A DNA stretch of 61,045 bases from an uncultured Acetobacteraceae bacterium (GTDB lineage: Bacteria; Pseudomonadota; Alphaproteobacteria; Acetobacterales; Acetobacteraceae): contig CAITUP010000007.1 in NCBI GenBank assembly GCA_903895595.1, positions 1 through 61,045 on the forward strand, in the 5' to 3' direction. This document shows positions 1 to 8,773 of the stretch, in pieces. Under the pieces are notes generated by a model. It worked only from the letters and a program-made list of their open reading frames with translations, was not told the origin of the DNA and searched no databases. Each line of letters opens with the position of its first letter. Within the stretch, counting starts at the first letter, position 1. The position numbers were made by a program, and so were the translations under genes.

Positions 1-86
1 TGACCCGACCAACTCTGGCGATTTGAGGCGCGTTGAAATTGCGAATTTTTTTGGCGGCACCCCATTGGTCTGAGTTGGTCGGGTCA
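1..86. repeat. Inverted repeat at the left edge
   Basis: Perfect 15-bp arms lie at 1-15 and 72-86 (TGACCCGACCAACTC and its complement), separated by 56 bases. The right arm runs directly into a GGGTCAAGCCCGACCATGAC stretch of the same type as the palindromes at 51493 and 53191. The left side may be cut by the window edge. No gene is visible in 1-290. Confidence 0.6.
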
Positions 87-177
87 AGCCCGACCATGAC
101 GGGTATGCGGAACAAAATGGCAAAATGAGAACTACTGCTGGCCAGCCGTTGGGGTTGCCTTAGGCCTCGCCATAGCT

Positions 178-264
178 CGTCATTGCGAGCGAAGCGAAGC
201 AAGCCAGTGCACCAGTATCGGTCGTCGCGGACTTCTGGGCTGCTTCGTTTCGTTCGCAATGGCG
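178..264. repeat. Dispersed palindromic element (CGTCATTGCGAG type)
   Basis: Two imperfect 30-base inverted arms at 178-207 and 235-264 are separated by 27 bases. The left arm begins CGTCATTGCGAGCGAAGCGA. The element lies 3' of the dioxygenase gene. Palindromes beginning CGTCATTGCGAG are common between genes in many proteobacteria, so this is probably a mobile or REP-like repeat and not a dedicated terminator. Confidence 0.65.
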
Positions 265-290
265 GTTGTCAGGACACCGCCCGTCTGCGC

Positions 291-1334
291 TCAGACGGCC
301 TCCAGCGGCGCGTGCAAGCGCGTGCCCTCGCAGATAATGCCGCCGCGATCCCCGATCGTCGTACTCCCCCAGCGTTCGGCGTAACCGTCGGGCAGCGGCC
401 GAGCGCCTGGGGACGCGAGCCACAGGCGCAGCAGATGACGTTTGCGCTCGGGTTCCGGCCAATCGACGAAAGCGGTGCGGTCGTGCAGCGTGGTGTGGTT
501 GTGCACCAGCTGGATGTCGCCGGGCTGCAGTTCCATATCCAGGCGCAAGGTTGTGTCCTCGGCCAGACGGTCGAAGCAATCCAGCGCGGCGATGTCTTGT
601 TCGGTCAGCCGTGGCGCTTCGGGGAAACGTTGCGAGGACCGGACGTAGTGCGGCGCGTACAGAGCGGACAACCAGCCCTGGTAATCGTTGTAGATCGGCA
701 GTTCGAACCAGGGCTTTTTGCCCACCGGCACTTCGCCGCGCCGGTCGGTCGGCATCGGTTTGAACAACCTTCCCACCAAGTCCGGATGGTGTTCGGCCAT
801 CGCGTTGTAGACGGACATGGAGCTGGTCAGCGACGACAGCCCGCCGGATTGCGCCGTCTTCAGGCACAACAGACCGACGATGTCGCAGGAATCGGTGTGG
901 AAATTCTGGCGTTCGGTTGTCTGGTAGATGCGCACATTGGGATCGGTCGTCGCCAGCCCCATGTCGCGCACATGGCCCAGAACATGTCCCTTGGCGTTCT
1001 GCGAACGCGCGCTGCCGAACCATAGGCCGATGCCCCAGTAAGCCATCGCGGAATCGGCGATGGGACGGTCCGTCACCGGCAGCCCGCGCAGCAGCACGAA
1101 GCCTCGGCCATTGAGGATTTCGTTCCGCAGCCCATCCAGCACCGGCCCGAGCGACGGCAGCGGGAAATCGTCTTGCCGCACCGACGCGATGTCGCGGCCG
1201 CGCACGCCGGCGACGGCGGACTCGATTTCGGCGATTTCCGTGGCGGACAGGACATAGGTCCATTCTTCCGGCCGCTTCGCCAGTTCGGCGCCGATCCAGG
1301 CGGATGGGCCGGTTACCAAAGGTCGTGGGATCAT
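291..1334 (-). CDS. TauD/TfdA-family Fe(II)/2-oxoglutarate dioxygenase
   Basis: A 347-residue cytoplasmic protein of the TauD/TfdA family, which oxidises a small organic substrate using Fe(II), O2 and 2-oxoglutarate. The iron-ligand motif HTD is at residues 146-148. The distal His is probably His284 in LHDRTAF, and the conserved Arg for 2-oxoglutarate is in RHLLRLWL near residue 303. The start at 1334 is chosen because GGAGG sits 5-6 bases upstream; an in-frame ATG at 1346 and longer forms lack such a site. It is divergent from the MmgE/PrpD gene with an 81-bp gap, so the two may share a control region. The substrate cannot be told from sequence. Confidence 0.85.
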   Translation of the reverse strand: MIPRPLVTGPSAWIGAELAKRPEEWTYVLSATEIAEIESAVAGVRGRDIASVRQDDFPLPSLGPVLDGLRNEILNGRGFVLLRGLPVTDRPIADSAMAYWGIGLWFGSARSQNAKGHVLGHVRDMGLATTDPNVRIYQTTERQNFHTDSCDIVGLLCLKTAQSGGLSSLTSSMSVYNAMAEHHPDLVGRLFKPMPTDRRGEVPVGKKPWFELPIYNDYQGWLSALYAPHYVRSSQRFPEAPRLTEQDIAALDCFDRLAEDTTLRLDMELQPGDIQLVHNHTTLHDRTAFVDWPEPERKRHLLRLWLASPGARPLPDGYAERWGSTTIGDRGGIICEGTRLHAPLEAV

Positions 1335-1415
1335 GTTGTCCTCCATGGCGCGGGACACTAGCCGGAAACCGCCGCCGCTGTCATGACCATGACCGAATAA
1401 CCAAGGAAGTCCCCC

Positions 1416-2747
1416 ATGAGCAGCAACGGCGCAGCCATCGGCACATTCATCGCAGCCGCCCAACAACGCGACATCCCCGAACACGTGCTCGACGCCGCCC
1501 GGCTCTGCTTGGCAGACTGGATGGGCGTCGCGCTCGGCGCGGCGGACGAACCGGCCGGGCGCATTATGCGCGACACCGTCGCCGGCTGGCGCAGCACGGG
1601 TGGATCGAGCCTGTTATTCGGCGGCACCGCGGCGGCGCCGTTCGCGGCGCTGGCGAACGGGACGTTGGCGCATTGCCTCGATTTCGACGACACCTACGTG
1701 GACGCGGTGACCCACACCAGTGCTCCGGTCTGGGCCGCGACTTTGGCGCTGGGCGAGGAAACCGGTGCCTCCGAATCCGCCATGCTGCGCGCGTTCATTA
1801 CGGGGTTCGAGGTCGCGGCGCGTGTCGGCCACGGCCTGGGACAGGGGGCGACCGCGCGGGGGTGGCATGGAACCGGTGTCTTCGGGCGGATCGGCGCGGC
1901 GGCCGCGGCGGCAGCTCTGCTGGGTCTGGACGCCGCGAAGGCGCTGCACGCGGTGGCTTTGGCGGCAACGCAGACCAGCGGACTGACGGCGTCGTTCGGC
2001 ACCATGGCCAAGCCGTTTCATGCGGGGAAGGCGGCGATGGACGGCATCCTGTCGGCGCAGCTCGCGTTCGGCGGGTTTACCGGCGCTGTCGGGGTCTTCG
2101 AGCCTGGGGCGGGGCTGGACAACGCGGTAATCCAGGACGGATCGCTGTCCATCGCGCCCATCGCGTTCGAGGACTGGCGCATCCTGCGTAACAGCTTCAA
2201 GCCCTACGCCGCCTGCCATCTGATCCACCCGTCGATCGACGCAGCGCTGTCGTTGCGCGGGATCGACCTGGGGGCGATCAAGACTGTCCGTGCCGACGTG
2301 GGCGCTCTGGCGGTCAAGGTGACCGGCGGGGGCGACGGACATCCCGCCACGCCGTTGGCCGGCAAGTTCGACCTGCGGTACTGCATCGCGCTGGCCCTGC
2401 ACGGGCATGACGTTTCGGCGGCGGATTTCCGGGAGCCTTGGACGCTCGAACCCGAGATCGCCGACACCGCGTCCAAAGTGTCGGTGCATAATCACCCCGA
2501 GATGGCGTTTGCCTCCGCCACCATGGCCATCGACACCGGGGCCGGCACACGGGCCGCGCATGTGCCGGTGGCGAAAGGCCATCCCGGCAATCCGATGGAC
2601 TGGGACGATATGGACCGCAAATTCCGCGGTCTGGCGGCGCCGGCACTGCATAACCGGACCGGGATCATGTTCGGGCTGCTGCGGCGTTTCGGGGACGAGG
2701 CCGCGTTGGCGGAGATGCGGGGGATGCTGGCGTCGTTGCGCGCCTGA
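1416..2747 (+). CDS. MmgE/PrpD family protein
   Basis: A 443-residue protein of the MmgE/PrpD family, whose known members include 2-methylcitrate dehydratase and immune-responsive gene 1 decarboxylases. The N-terminal all-helical domain carries the family segment [18 protein letters not shown] near residues 89-106, followed by the Ala/Gly-rich helical core; the smaller C-terminal domain begins near residue 265. Length fits the family. No prpB, prpC or acnD-like gene is nearby, so a role in the methylcitrate cycle is not supported; members next to dioxygenases often act in uncharacterised acid catabolism. The ATG at 1416 is preceded by AAGGAAGT. Confidence 0.85.
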   Translation: MSSNGAAIGTFIAAAQQRDIPEHVLDAARLCLADWMGVALGAADEPAGRIMRDTVAGWRSTGGSSLLFGGTAAAPFAALANGTLAHCLDFDDTYVDAVTHTSAPVWAATLALGEETGASESAMLRAFITGFEVAARVGHGLGQGATARGWHGTGVFGRIGAAAAAAALLGLDAAKALHAVALAATQTSGLTASFGTMAKPFHAGKAAMDGILSAQLAFGGFTGAVGVFEPGAGLDNAVIQDGSLSIAPIAFEDWRILRNSFKPYAACHLIHPSIDAALSLRGIDLGAIKTVRADVGALAVKVTGGGDGHPATPLAGKFDLRYCIALALHGHDVSAADFREPWTLEPEIADTASKVSVHNHPEMAFASATMAIDTGAGTRAAHVPVAKGHPGNPMDWDDMDRKFRGLAAPALHNRTGIMFGLLRRFGDEAALAEMRGMLASLRA

Positions 2748-2815
2748 CAGGGCGGTGGCCCAACGCCGCCGCACCCTGTATGAACCCGCCCGACCCTGAC
2801 CAAGGAACCAAACCC

Positions 2816-3532
2816 ATGCGCCCATCCGGCCGCGCCGCCGACGCTCTGCGTAACGTCTCCATGACCACGGGGTTCTCCCGCCACGCGGAAGGATCGTGCC
2901 TGATCCGCATGGGCAATACCGAGGTGCTGTGCGCCGCCAGCGTCGAATCCCGGGTGCCGCCGTTCATGCGCAACTCCGGCCTCGGCTGGGTGACGGCGGA
3001 ATACGGCATGCTGCCGCGCGCCACGCACACCCGCGGCGACCGCGAGGCCGCGCGCGGCAAGCAATCCGGCCGCACCCAGGAGATTCAGCGCCTGATCGGC
3101 CGTTCCCTACGCGCCGTGGTGGACCGCAAGGCCATGGGCGAGATGTCCATTACCCTGGACTGCGACGTGCTGAACGCCGACGGCGGCACCCGCTGCGCCG
3201 CCATCACCGGGTCCTGGGTCGCGCTGTCGCTGGCCTTCCGGCATCTGGTGAAGATGAACGTCCTGTCCAGCATTCCGCTGATCGGGCAGGTCGCGGCCGT
3301 GTCCTGCGGCATCTTCGAAGGCACCGCCGTGCTGGATCTGGACTACGATGAGGACTCCAACGCCGAGGCGGACTCCAACTTCGTCATGACCAGCGATGGC
3401 GGCCTCGTGGAAATCCAGGCGACGGCCGAGAAAACCAGCTTCTCCGACGCGCAGTTTTTCCAGTTGATGGGCCTCGCCCGCACCGGGACGGCGGCGTTGT
3501 TCGAGGCGCAGCTTCAAGCTTTGGGGGACTGA
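2816..3532 (+). CDS. rph: Ribonuclease PH
   Basis: A 238-residue phosphorolytic 3'-5' exoribonuclease that trims tRNA 3' ends. The sequence matches RNase PH end to end, from [13 protein letters not shown] through [18 protein letters not shown] (phosphate-binding arginines) to [19 protein letters not shown]. The start at 2816 gives the usual length and has AAGGA 9-10 bases upstream; a longer form from 2780 would add 12 unconserved residues. The gene is followed with no gap by rdgB, the usual alphaproteobacterial pairing. Confidence 0.97.
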   Translation: MRPSGRAADALRNVSMTTGFSRHAEGSCLIRMGNTEVLCAASVESRVPPFMRNSGLGWVTAEYGMLPRATHTRGDREAARGKQSGRTQEIQRLIGRSLRAVVDRKAMGEMSITLDCDVLNADGGTRCAAITGSWVALSLAFRHLVKMNVLSSIPLIGQVAAVSCGIFEGTAVLDLDYDEDSNAEADSNFVMTSDGGLVEIQATAEKTSFSDAQFFQLMGLARTGTAALFEAQLQALGD

Positions 3533-4132
3533 ATGGCACGCCAACTCGCGCGCGGCGGCAAGCTGGTCCTCGCCAGCCACAACAAGGGCAAGCTGCGGGA
3601 GATCGAGGCGTTGCTCGTTCCCCACGGGATCGAGGTCGTTTCCGCTGGCGCGCTGGGCCTGCCCGAACCCGTGGAGGACGCGCCCGATTTCGCGGGAAAT
3701 GCGCGGATCAAAGCGTTGGCCGCGGCGACCGCGACCGGGCTGCCGGCATTGTCCGACGATTCCGGGTTTTGCGTCGCCGCGCTGGACGGCGCCCCCGGCG
3801 TGCTGTCGGCGCGCTGGGCCGGCGAGTCCAAGGATTTCGGCGCCGCCATGGCGCTGGTGCACGAACGCATGGGCGATGCCGCGGACAAGCGCGCCTGGTT
3901 CGTCGCGGCTTTGTGTGTGGCTTGGCCGGACGGGCATACCGAGACGTTCCTCGGTCGCGTCGATGGCACCGTCGTGTGGCCGCCGCGCGGCGAACATGGG
4001 TTCGGTTACGATCCGATGTTCCTGCCGGCGGGATCGGCAGTGACGTTCGGGGAGATGGACCCGGATGCGAAACACGCCATCAGCCACCGAGCACGGGCGT
4101 TCGCGCAGGTTTTGGCCTCTTGTTTCGGCTGA
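3533..4132 (+). CDS. rdgB: XTP/dITP diphosphatase (non-canonical purine NTP pyrophosphatase)
   Basis: A 199-residue Ham1/RdgB enzyme that hydrolyses dITP, XTP and ITP and so keeps deaminated purines out of DNA and RNA. The N-terminal [13 protein letters not shown] motif, the [20 protein letters not shown] segment with its catalytic acidic residues, and the GHGFGYDP-like stretch ([13 protein letters not shown]) are present. Its ATG follows the rph stop codon directly, so it is probably translationally coupled. Its 3' end overlaps the proposed start of the next gene. Confidence 0.96.
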   Translation: MARQLARGGKLVLASHNKGKLREIEALLVPHGIEVVSAGALGLPEPVEDAPDFAGNARIKALAAATATGLPALSDDSGFCVAALDGAPGVLSARWAGESKDFGAAMALVHERMGDAADKRAWFVAALCVAWPDGHTETFLGRVDGTVVWPPRGEHGFGYDPMFLPAGSAVTFGEMDPDAKHAISHRARAFAQVLASCFG

Positions 4133-4809
4133 TTTTCTGCCTGTTTTTGCTCGCCGCGCCGGCTCTCGGCGCGGATTTGCCGTTTACGCCGAGCGGGCTG
4201 TTTCCTCAAGCCGGACCGCATGCCGCGCGCGGGGCGGTGGTTTGGCTGCCGGGTATGTACGGTCGGGATCAATCCGGCCCGCCCGATCCGCCCGACATCG
4301 TGAACCGCTTCGCCGAACGGCGCTTGGACGTGTTCCAGTTCATCCGCCCGCGCGAACACGACCCTTTGGCCGGCGGCGCGGAAACCCTCGCCCGCGGCTT
4401 GGCCGAACTGCGGCAGCGCGGATACCGGCGGATCGTGGTGGCGGGGCACTCGCGCGGTGCCTGGATTGCATTGTCCGCCATGGCGCATCCGGGTCTGGCC
4501 GATGCCCTTGTCGTCGTTTCCGCGGGCGCGTTCGGCACCAAACCCGAGCGTCAACCCGAAGCCCGAGCATCTTGGCAGGCGTTGTGGCATGCTGCTCGGG
4601 CGCCGGCGACGCGGGTGGTACTGGTGCAGTTGGCGGACGATCCCTACGATCCCGACCCAAAATGGCGGCTGGGTGTCGCCAAACGCGGGAAAGTGCGGCT
4701 GAAATCCGTCTACCTGCCGCCGAATCCGGTTGGGCATATCGGCGTCTACGAACCCGCGTTCGACGAACAACTGGGCGCCACGATCGCGGCCTTCGCCGAT
4801 CCGCGCTGA
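4120..4809 (+). CDS. Secreted alpha/beta-hydrolase-like protein
   Basis: A protein of about 229 residues with an alpha/beta-hydrolase core. The nucleophile elbow is [13 protein letters not shown] near residue 110, with a Ser between the two turn glycines, and a late His occurs in [11 protein letters not shown]. No ATG starts the conserved part. A TTG at 4120, inside the 3' end of rdgB, gives a convincing signal peptide (Arg-containing start, hydrophobic run, ALGA cleavage site); a CTG at 4129 is the alternative. Ribosome binding may depend on coupling to rdgB. The substrate is unknown; its place behind rph-rdgB suggests only co-transcription. Confidence 0.65.
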   Translation: MFRLIFCLFLLAAPALGADLPFTPSGLFPQAGPHAARGAVVWLPGMYGRDQSGPPDPPDIVNRFAERRLDVFQFIRPREHDPLAGGAETLARGLAELRQRGYRRIVVAGHSRGAWIALSAMAHPGLADALVVVSAGAFGTKPERQPEARASWQALWHAARAPATRVVLVQLADDPYDPDPKWRLGVAKRGKVRLKSVYLPPNPVGHIGVYEPAFDEQLGATIAAFADPR

Positions 4810-4877
4810 CCCCGATTGTCTCCGCCCGCCATTCGCCGCATCTTGCCGCCATAAGATAACCAAGGGGAGGCCATGCC

Positions 4878-6083
4878 GTGTCGCGCCGAATTTCAATCCT
4901 GTTTGCCCTACTCGCACTCGCCGTTCTGCCGGCCCAAGCGCAGGTCCCGGCCATCGTGAAGATCGGCGTGCTGAACGACATGAACGGCCCCTTCGCCGAC
5001 CAGTCCGGGCGCGGGTCGGTGCTCGCCGCGCAAATGGCGGCCGAGGATTTCGCAGCCCGCGGTCCCGCCGGGTTCAAGGTGGAAATCGTCTCCGCCGATC
5101 ATCAGAACAAGCCCGATGTCGGATCGCAGATCGTGCGGCATTGGGTCGATGAGGACGGAGTGACGGCGGTCGCGGACTCGGTCAATTCCGGCGTGGCGCT
5201 GGCGGTCAATCAGGTGCTGCGGGACAAGCACCGCACCTTCCTGGCGACCAATGTCGGGTCCTCCGATCTGACCGGCAAGTTCTGCGCACCGACAACCATC
5301 CAATGGACCATGGACAGTTGGGCCATGGGCAGCAGCGCCGCTCGGGCTACCATGAAGGCGGGGCTGGATTCCTGGTATTTCATCTCCTTCGACTACGCCT
5401 TCGGCGCGGCGCTGCAACGCGACGCCACCGCGATGCTGGAGAAGCTGGGCGGCAAGGCCGTGGGATCGGTGAAACATCCGCTGGGGACCACGGATTTCTC
5501 GTCCTATTTGTTGCAGGCGCAGTCCTCCGGGGCGAAGGTCATCGGGCTGGCCGATACCGGCACCGATCTGGTCAACGCGGTGAAGCAGGCGGCGGAGTTC
5601 GGCATTACGCCGAAACAGAAACTCGCGTCCCTGTTCGCGCTGATCGTCGACGTGGACGCCATCGGCTTGAAGGCCGCGCAAGGCCTGATCGTGACCGAAG
5701 CGTTTTATTGGGACCTGAACGACAACACGCGCGCGTTCGGGAAACGGTTCGCGGACCGTTTCGGTGGGAAGATGCCGACCAGCAACCAAGCCGGCGTTTA
5801 TTCTCAGGTGCTGGCGTATTTGCAGGCTGTGAAAGCCGCGAAGACCATCGAGGGCGAGAAAATCGTCGCCGAATTCCGCCGAGCGCCGATCGCGGATAAA
5901 TTATTCGGCACGATCACGGTGCGGCCGGATGGGCGCGCCATTCACGACATGCATGTCTTCCGGGTGAAATCCCCCGATAAATCCAAAAGCCGTTGGGACG
6001 TCTACGAGCAGATCGCGACGATCCCGGCCGCCGAGGCTTTCCGCCCGCTGGATCAGGGCGGCTGCGAACTTGTGACACGATAA
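4878..6083 (+). CDS. ABC transporter substrate-binding protein, branched-chain amino acid type
   Basis: A 401-residue periplasmic binding protein of the Leu/Ile/Val-binding (type I) family. The signal peptide runs to about residue 22 (PAQAQ), then KIGVLNDMNGPFAD opens the first lobe. The GTG at 4878 is preferred because GGGGAGG sits about 9 bases upstream and it starts the signal peptide; the nearby ATG at 4873 is out of frame. No permease or ATPase genes follow. The next two genes encode a thiamine-diphosphate enzyme, so the ligand is probably a small carboxylate or its precursor, an inference from context only. Confidence 0.88.
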   Translation: MSRRISILFALLALAVLPAQAQVPAIVKIGVLNDMNGPFADQSGRGSVLAAQMAAEDFAARGPAGFKVEIVSADHQNKPDVGSQIVRHWVDEDGVTAVADSVNSGVALAVNQVLRDKHRTFLATNVGSSDLTGKFCAPTTIQWTMDSWAMGSSAARATMKAGLDSWYFISFDYAFGAALQRDATAMLEKLGGKAVGSVKHPLGTTDFSSYLLQAQSSGAKVIGLADTGTDLVNAVKQAAEFGITPKQKLASLFALIVDVDAIGLKAAQGLIVTEAFYWDLNDNTRAFGKRFADRFGGKMPTSNQAGVYSQVLAYLQAVKAAKTIEGEKIVAEFRRAPIADKLFGTITVRPDGRAIHDMHVFRVKSPDKSKSRWDVYEQIATIPAAEAFRPLDQGGCELVTR

Positions 6084-6095
6084 GGAATCAAACCG

Positions 6096-6614
6096 ATGAG
6101 CGACGACAACGATTGGCCGGATCAGCTGTACGATCTGCTGAAATCCGCCAAAGTGACCCAATTCGCCTATGTGCCCGACGCCGGCCACAAGGTGCTGATT
6201 AACCGCTCCCTGGCGGACCCCGATGTGCATTCCATCCCGCTGACGACCGAGGAAGAGGGCGTGGCGCTCGCCGCCGGCGCCGATCTGGGCGGGGAACGGG
6301 CGGTGTTGCTGATGCAGTCCTCCGGCGCGGGCAACTGCATCAACCTGCTGTCGCTGATCGTCGGCTGCCGCTTCCCGCTGCTAACGCTGATTTCCATGCG
6401 CGGCGACTTCGGGGAGGGCAATCCCTGGCAGTTCCCGATGGGCCAGGGCACCGAACCGGTGCTGAAAGCCATGGGCGTGATCGTGCTGCGCTGCGACCAG
6501 CCGGAGGACGTGATTCCGACCGTCAACGCCGCCCTGACCATGGTTTTCCAATCCGGTCAGGCCGTCGCCGTGCTGCTTGGGCAACGGCTTATCGGCGCCA
6601 AGAAATTCGCATAG
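6096..6614 (+). CDS. Thiamine-diphosphate decarboxylase, alpha (PYR-domain) subunit
   Basis: A 172-residue protein corresponding to the N-terminal pyrimidine-binding domain of ThDP enzymes, in the split arrangement of sulfopyruvate or phosphonopyruvate decarboxylase (ComD-like). The conserved activating Glu is in PLTTEEEGVALAAGADL near residues 48-64, and QSSGAGNCINLLSLI follows. It starts 12 bases after the binding-protein gene and is followed 16 bases later by its beta partner. The substrate could be a 2-oxo acid such as 3-sulfopyruvate or phosphonopyruvate; sequence alone does not decide. Confidence 0.82.
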   Translation: MSDDNDWPDQLYDLLKSAKVTQFAYVPDAGHKVLINRSLADPDVHSIPLTTEEEGVALAAGADLGGERAVLLMQSSGAGNCINLLSLIVGCRFPLLTLISMRGDFGEGNPWQFPMGQGTEPVLKAMGVIVLRCDQPEDVIPTVNAALTMVFQSGQAVAVLLGQRLIGAKKFA

Positions 6615-6630
6615 GGCGGGGGAAAAGATC

Positions 6631-7242
6631 ATGGCTCAACTACAGAAACTCCAGACCTCCAACCTGCCCGACGCGGTGCTGGACCGGCGGCAGGCGGTGC
6701 CCCGGTTGCTGGACAACCACCAGGATTATCTGATGGTCACCGGTCTGGCCGGCGCGGCGCAGGAAATCTCGGCACTGACCGACAGCTCCCCCAACCTATT
6801 CGCCATGGGCGGGGCGATGGGCGCGGCGTTGATGACGGGCCTCGGGCTGGCGCTGGCGCAGCCGAAGCGGAAGGTGCTGGTGGTGACCGGCGACGGCGAT
6901 CTGCTCATGAGCGTCGGCGGACTGGCGACCATTGCGTTGCAGAATCCGAAGAACATGACGGTGATCTGCGTCGATAACGGGCATTACGGGGAAACCGGCA
7001 ACCAGGAGAGCCACACCGGCCTGGGCATCCGGCTGGACACGATCGCCGCGGGTTCGGGTTTTGCCGTGGTACACACGATCAACACGGAAGAGGATTTGGA
7101 GGAAGGCCGTCGCCTGTTGCGCGAAGGCACCGGTCTGAGCTTCATTCTGTTGCGCGTGAAGGAAGGCCCGCCGAACCGTAACAAGCGGAACCTGGTGCCG
7201 CATATGGAGCGGGAGAATTTCCGGAAGGCCCTGTTGGGATAG
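6631..7242 (+). CDS. Thiamine-diphosphate decarboxylase, beta (PP-domain) subunit
   Basis: A 203-residue protein matching the diphosphate-binding domain (ComE-like) that pairs with the preceding alpha subunit. The ThDP/Mg motif runs from VVTGDGDLLMSVGGL to VICVDNGHYGETG, near residues 84-122. The ATG at 6631 has GGGGGAAAAG just upstream. Its last 132 bases, from 7111, are repeated downstream of the Fic gene at 8511-8642 with 15 differences, which suggests the 3' end was re-formed by an integration event. Confidence 0.85.
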   Translation: MAQLQKLQTSNLPDAVLDRRQAVPRLLDNHQDYLMVTGLAGAAQEISALTDSSPNLFAMGGAMGAALMTGLGLALAQPKRKVLVVTGDGDLLMSVGGLATIALQNPKNMTVICVDNGHYGETGNQESHTGLGIRLDTIAAGSGFAVVHTINTEEDLEEGRRLLREGTGLSFILLRVKEGPPNRNKRNLVPHMERENFRKALLG

Positions 7243-7320
7243 GTTTGCGGGATTTATAACTGGGCTTTTCATGGTAACCCATAATAAGATCGGCCGGACG
7301 CCGCCTTATCGAGGGTTTCC

Positions 7321-8538
7321 GTGAAACGCGCCGACCTATCGCACGACGTGCGGCAGACGTTGAAGCGGCTGCCGCCGCCCTACGACAGCCATTATGGTGT
7401 CGTCCCAACGGCGCCACCTGAACTGCCGCCCTCGGTCATCCCGGTAGCCGAACGGCACGCCGCCGCGATGCGCGCTCTGGCGCGATTGGAGACGCTGGTT
7501 GCCGAACTCGGCGATCCTTGGCTGGTGAGCCGCGTTCTTGTGCGCCGGGAGGCCGTCAGCAGTTCCGCCATCGAAGGTACCAACAGCACGCTCGACGCAC
7601 TCTTGACCTTGGAAGAGACGGGCGAAGACGCCCAAAGCGGGCAGGAGGCCGCGCGGCAGATCAGAGACTATACTGACTGTTTGGGCGACTTCCTTCCTCG
7701 CGCGCGGGAACAGGGTGTGTCGATCTTCACCGAATGCCTCGTCCGTGCCCTGCATTGTGCGACGATGAAGGGCGACCCCGGCTACGCGGATGCGCCGGGG
7801 GCGTTGCGGACACGGGTCGTATGGATCGGCGGAACCGGCGATATCGCCTATTCGACGTACAATCCGCCGCCGCCGGAGGATATCGCCCGATGCCTCGCGG
7901 ACAATATCGCTTTCATGCGCGACGATCCCGGCGTGCGTTTTCATACAAGTCCGGTGACGCGGATGGCGGTCGCGCATGCGCATTTCGAAGCGGTACACCC
8001 GTTCCGTGATGGTAATGGACGCGTGGGCAGACTGTTGCTGCCGCTTATGATGGCCTCGGAGGGGCATGTCCCCCTCTATCTTTCGCCGTACATGGAGACC
8101 CATCGTGCGGCCTATTATGCCGCGCTGAAGGACGCGCAACAAAGGTTGGTCTGGCATGCGATAATCGGCTTCATGGCCGATGCCGTGACCGCGACCGTGG
8201 AGGAGCTTTTGGCGACGCGCGCCGCGCTCCTGTCGCTGAGGAAGATTTGGCTGGCCCGCCGCCGGTTTCGCCGGGGGTCGGCGGCGCTGCGCGCGTTGGA
8301 CGTCTTGCCGCATTATCCCGTCATCACCGTGGGGCGTCTGGCATCGCGCTTGGCGGTTACGTGGCCGCAGGCGGCGACGGCCATTCGGCAACTGACCGAG
8401 GCCGGTATTCTGGTGGAACGGACAGGGTACAGGCGCAACCGGCTTTTCGCGGCGCAGGAAGCGCTTTCGGTGATCAACAGGCCATTCGGGGCGGAACCTG
8501 TGCTGCCCACCGTCTGTTGCGCAAAGGCACCGGCCTGA
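7321..8538 (+). CDS. Fic/DOC-family adenylyltransferase-like protein with chimeric C-terminus
   Basis: A 405-residue Fic protein, a family that usually AMPylates target proteins from ATP. The catalytic motif HPFRDGNGR is at residues 226-234. The N-terminal autoinhibitory motif SSAIEG at 81-86 (Glu85) marks it as class II and self-inhibited. The region from about 315 looks like a winged-helix DNA-binding domain, so it may regulate its own gene. GTG at 7321 is the start. The final nine or so residues come from another reading frame of a copied decarboxylase tail; the authentic end appears to be the fragment at 16512-16571 (PVLPTA, stop). Whether this change affects function is unknown. Confidence 0.88.
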   Translation: MKRADLSHDVRQTLKRLPPPYDSHYGVVPTAPPELPPSVIPVAERHAAAMRALARLETLVAELGDPWLVSRVLVRREAVSSSAIEGTNSTLDALLTLEETGEDAQSGQEAARQIRDYTDCLGDFLPRAREQGVSIFTECLVRALHCATMKGDPGYADAPGALRTRVVWIGGTGDIAYSTYNPPPPEDIARCLADNIAFMRDDPGVRFHTSPVTRMAVAHAHFEAVHPFRDGNGRVGRLLLPLMMASEGHVPLYLSPYMETHRAAYYAALKDAQQRLVWHAIIGFMADAVTATVEELLATRAALLSLRKIWLARRRFRRGSAALRALDVLPHYPVITVGRLASRLAVTWPQAATAIRQLTEAGILVERTGYRRNRLFAAQEALSVINRPFGAEPVLPTVCCAKAPA

Positions 8539-8642
8539 GCTTTATCCTGCTGCGCGTGAAGGAAGGCCCGCCGAACCGCAAAAAGCGGAACTTGGTGCCG
8601 CATATGGAGCGGGAGAACTTCCGCAAGGCTTTGTTGGGGTAA
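8511..8642 (+). pseudogene. Orphan 3' end of the decarboxylase beta gene
   Basis: These 132 bases match 7111-7242 at 117 positions without gaps. They encode the same 43-residue C-terminus except Glu to Lys and Asn to Lys, and end in TAA in place of TAG. Most differences are silent, so both copies diverged as coding sequence before being placed side by side. There is no start or upstream half here; the 5' boundary coincides with the point where the Fic gene loses its own ending. Confidence 0.88.
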
Positions 8643-8715
8643 GCGATCCAACCGGGTTGAAAACGCAAGACAGACGATCACGGTTCCGTTAGATGTAGCG
8701 CACACGGCCCATTGT

Positions 8716-8753
8716 CCTGACGTTCCGCGGGCCCTCGTTCGCCGAACGTCAGG
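8716..8753 (+). promoter_or_regulatory. Inverted repeat upstream of the giant gene
   Basis: CCTGACGTTC at 8716-8725 and its exact complement at 8744-8753 flank an 18-base GC-rich centre, ending 20 bases before the ATG of the giant repeat protein. It could be an operator or a 5'-leader hairpin. No T-run follows, so it does not look like a terminator. Confidence 0.45.
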
Positions 8754-8773
8754 GCCGACCGAAAGAGACACGC

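Noticed and set aside
4120-4809. Reading the hydrolase from an upstream start at 3769
   Set aside because: The added 117 residues would lie within rdgB in another frame and are Arg-rich shadow sequence; the signal peptide begins near 4120.
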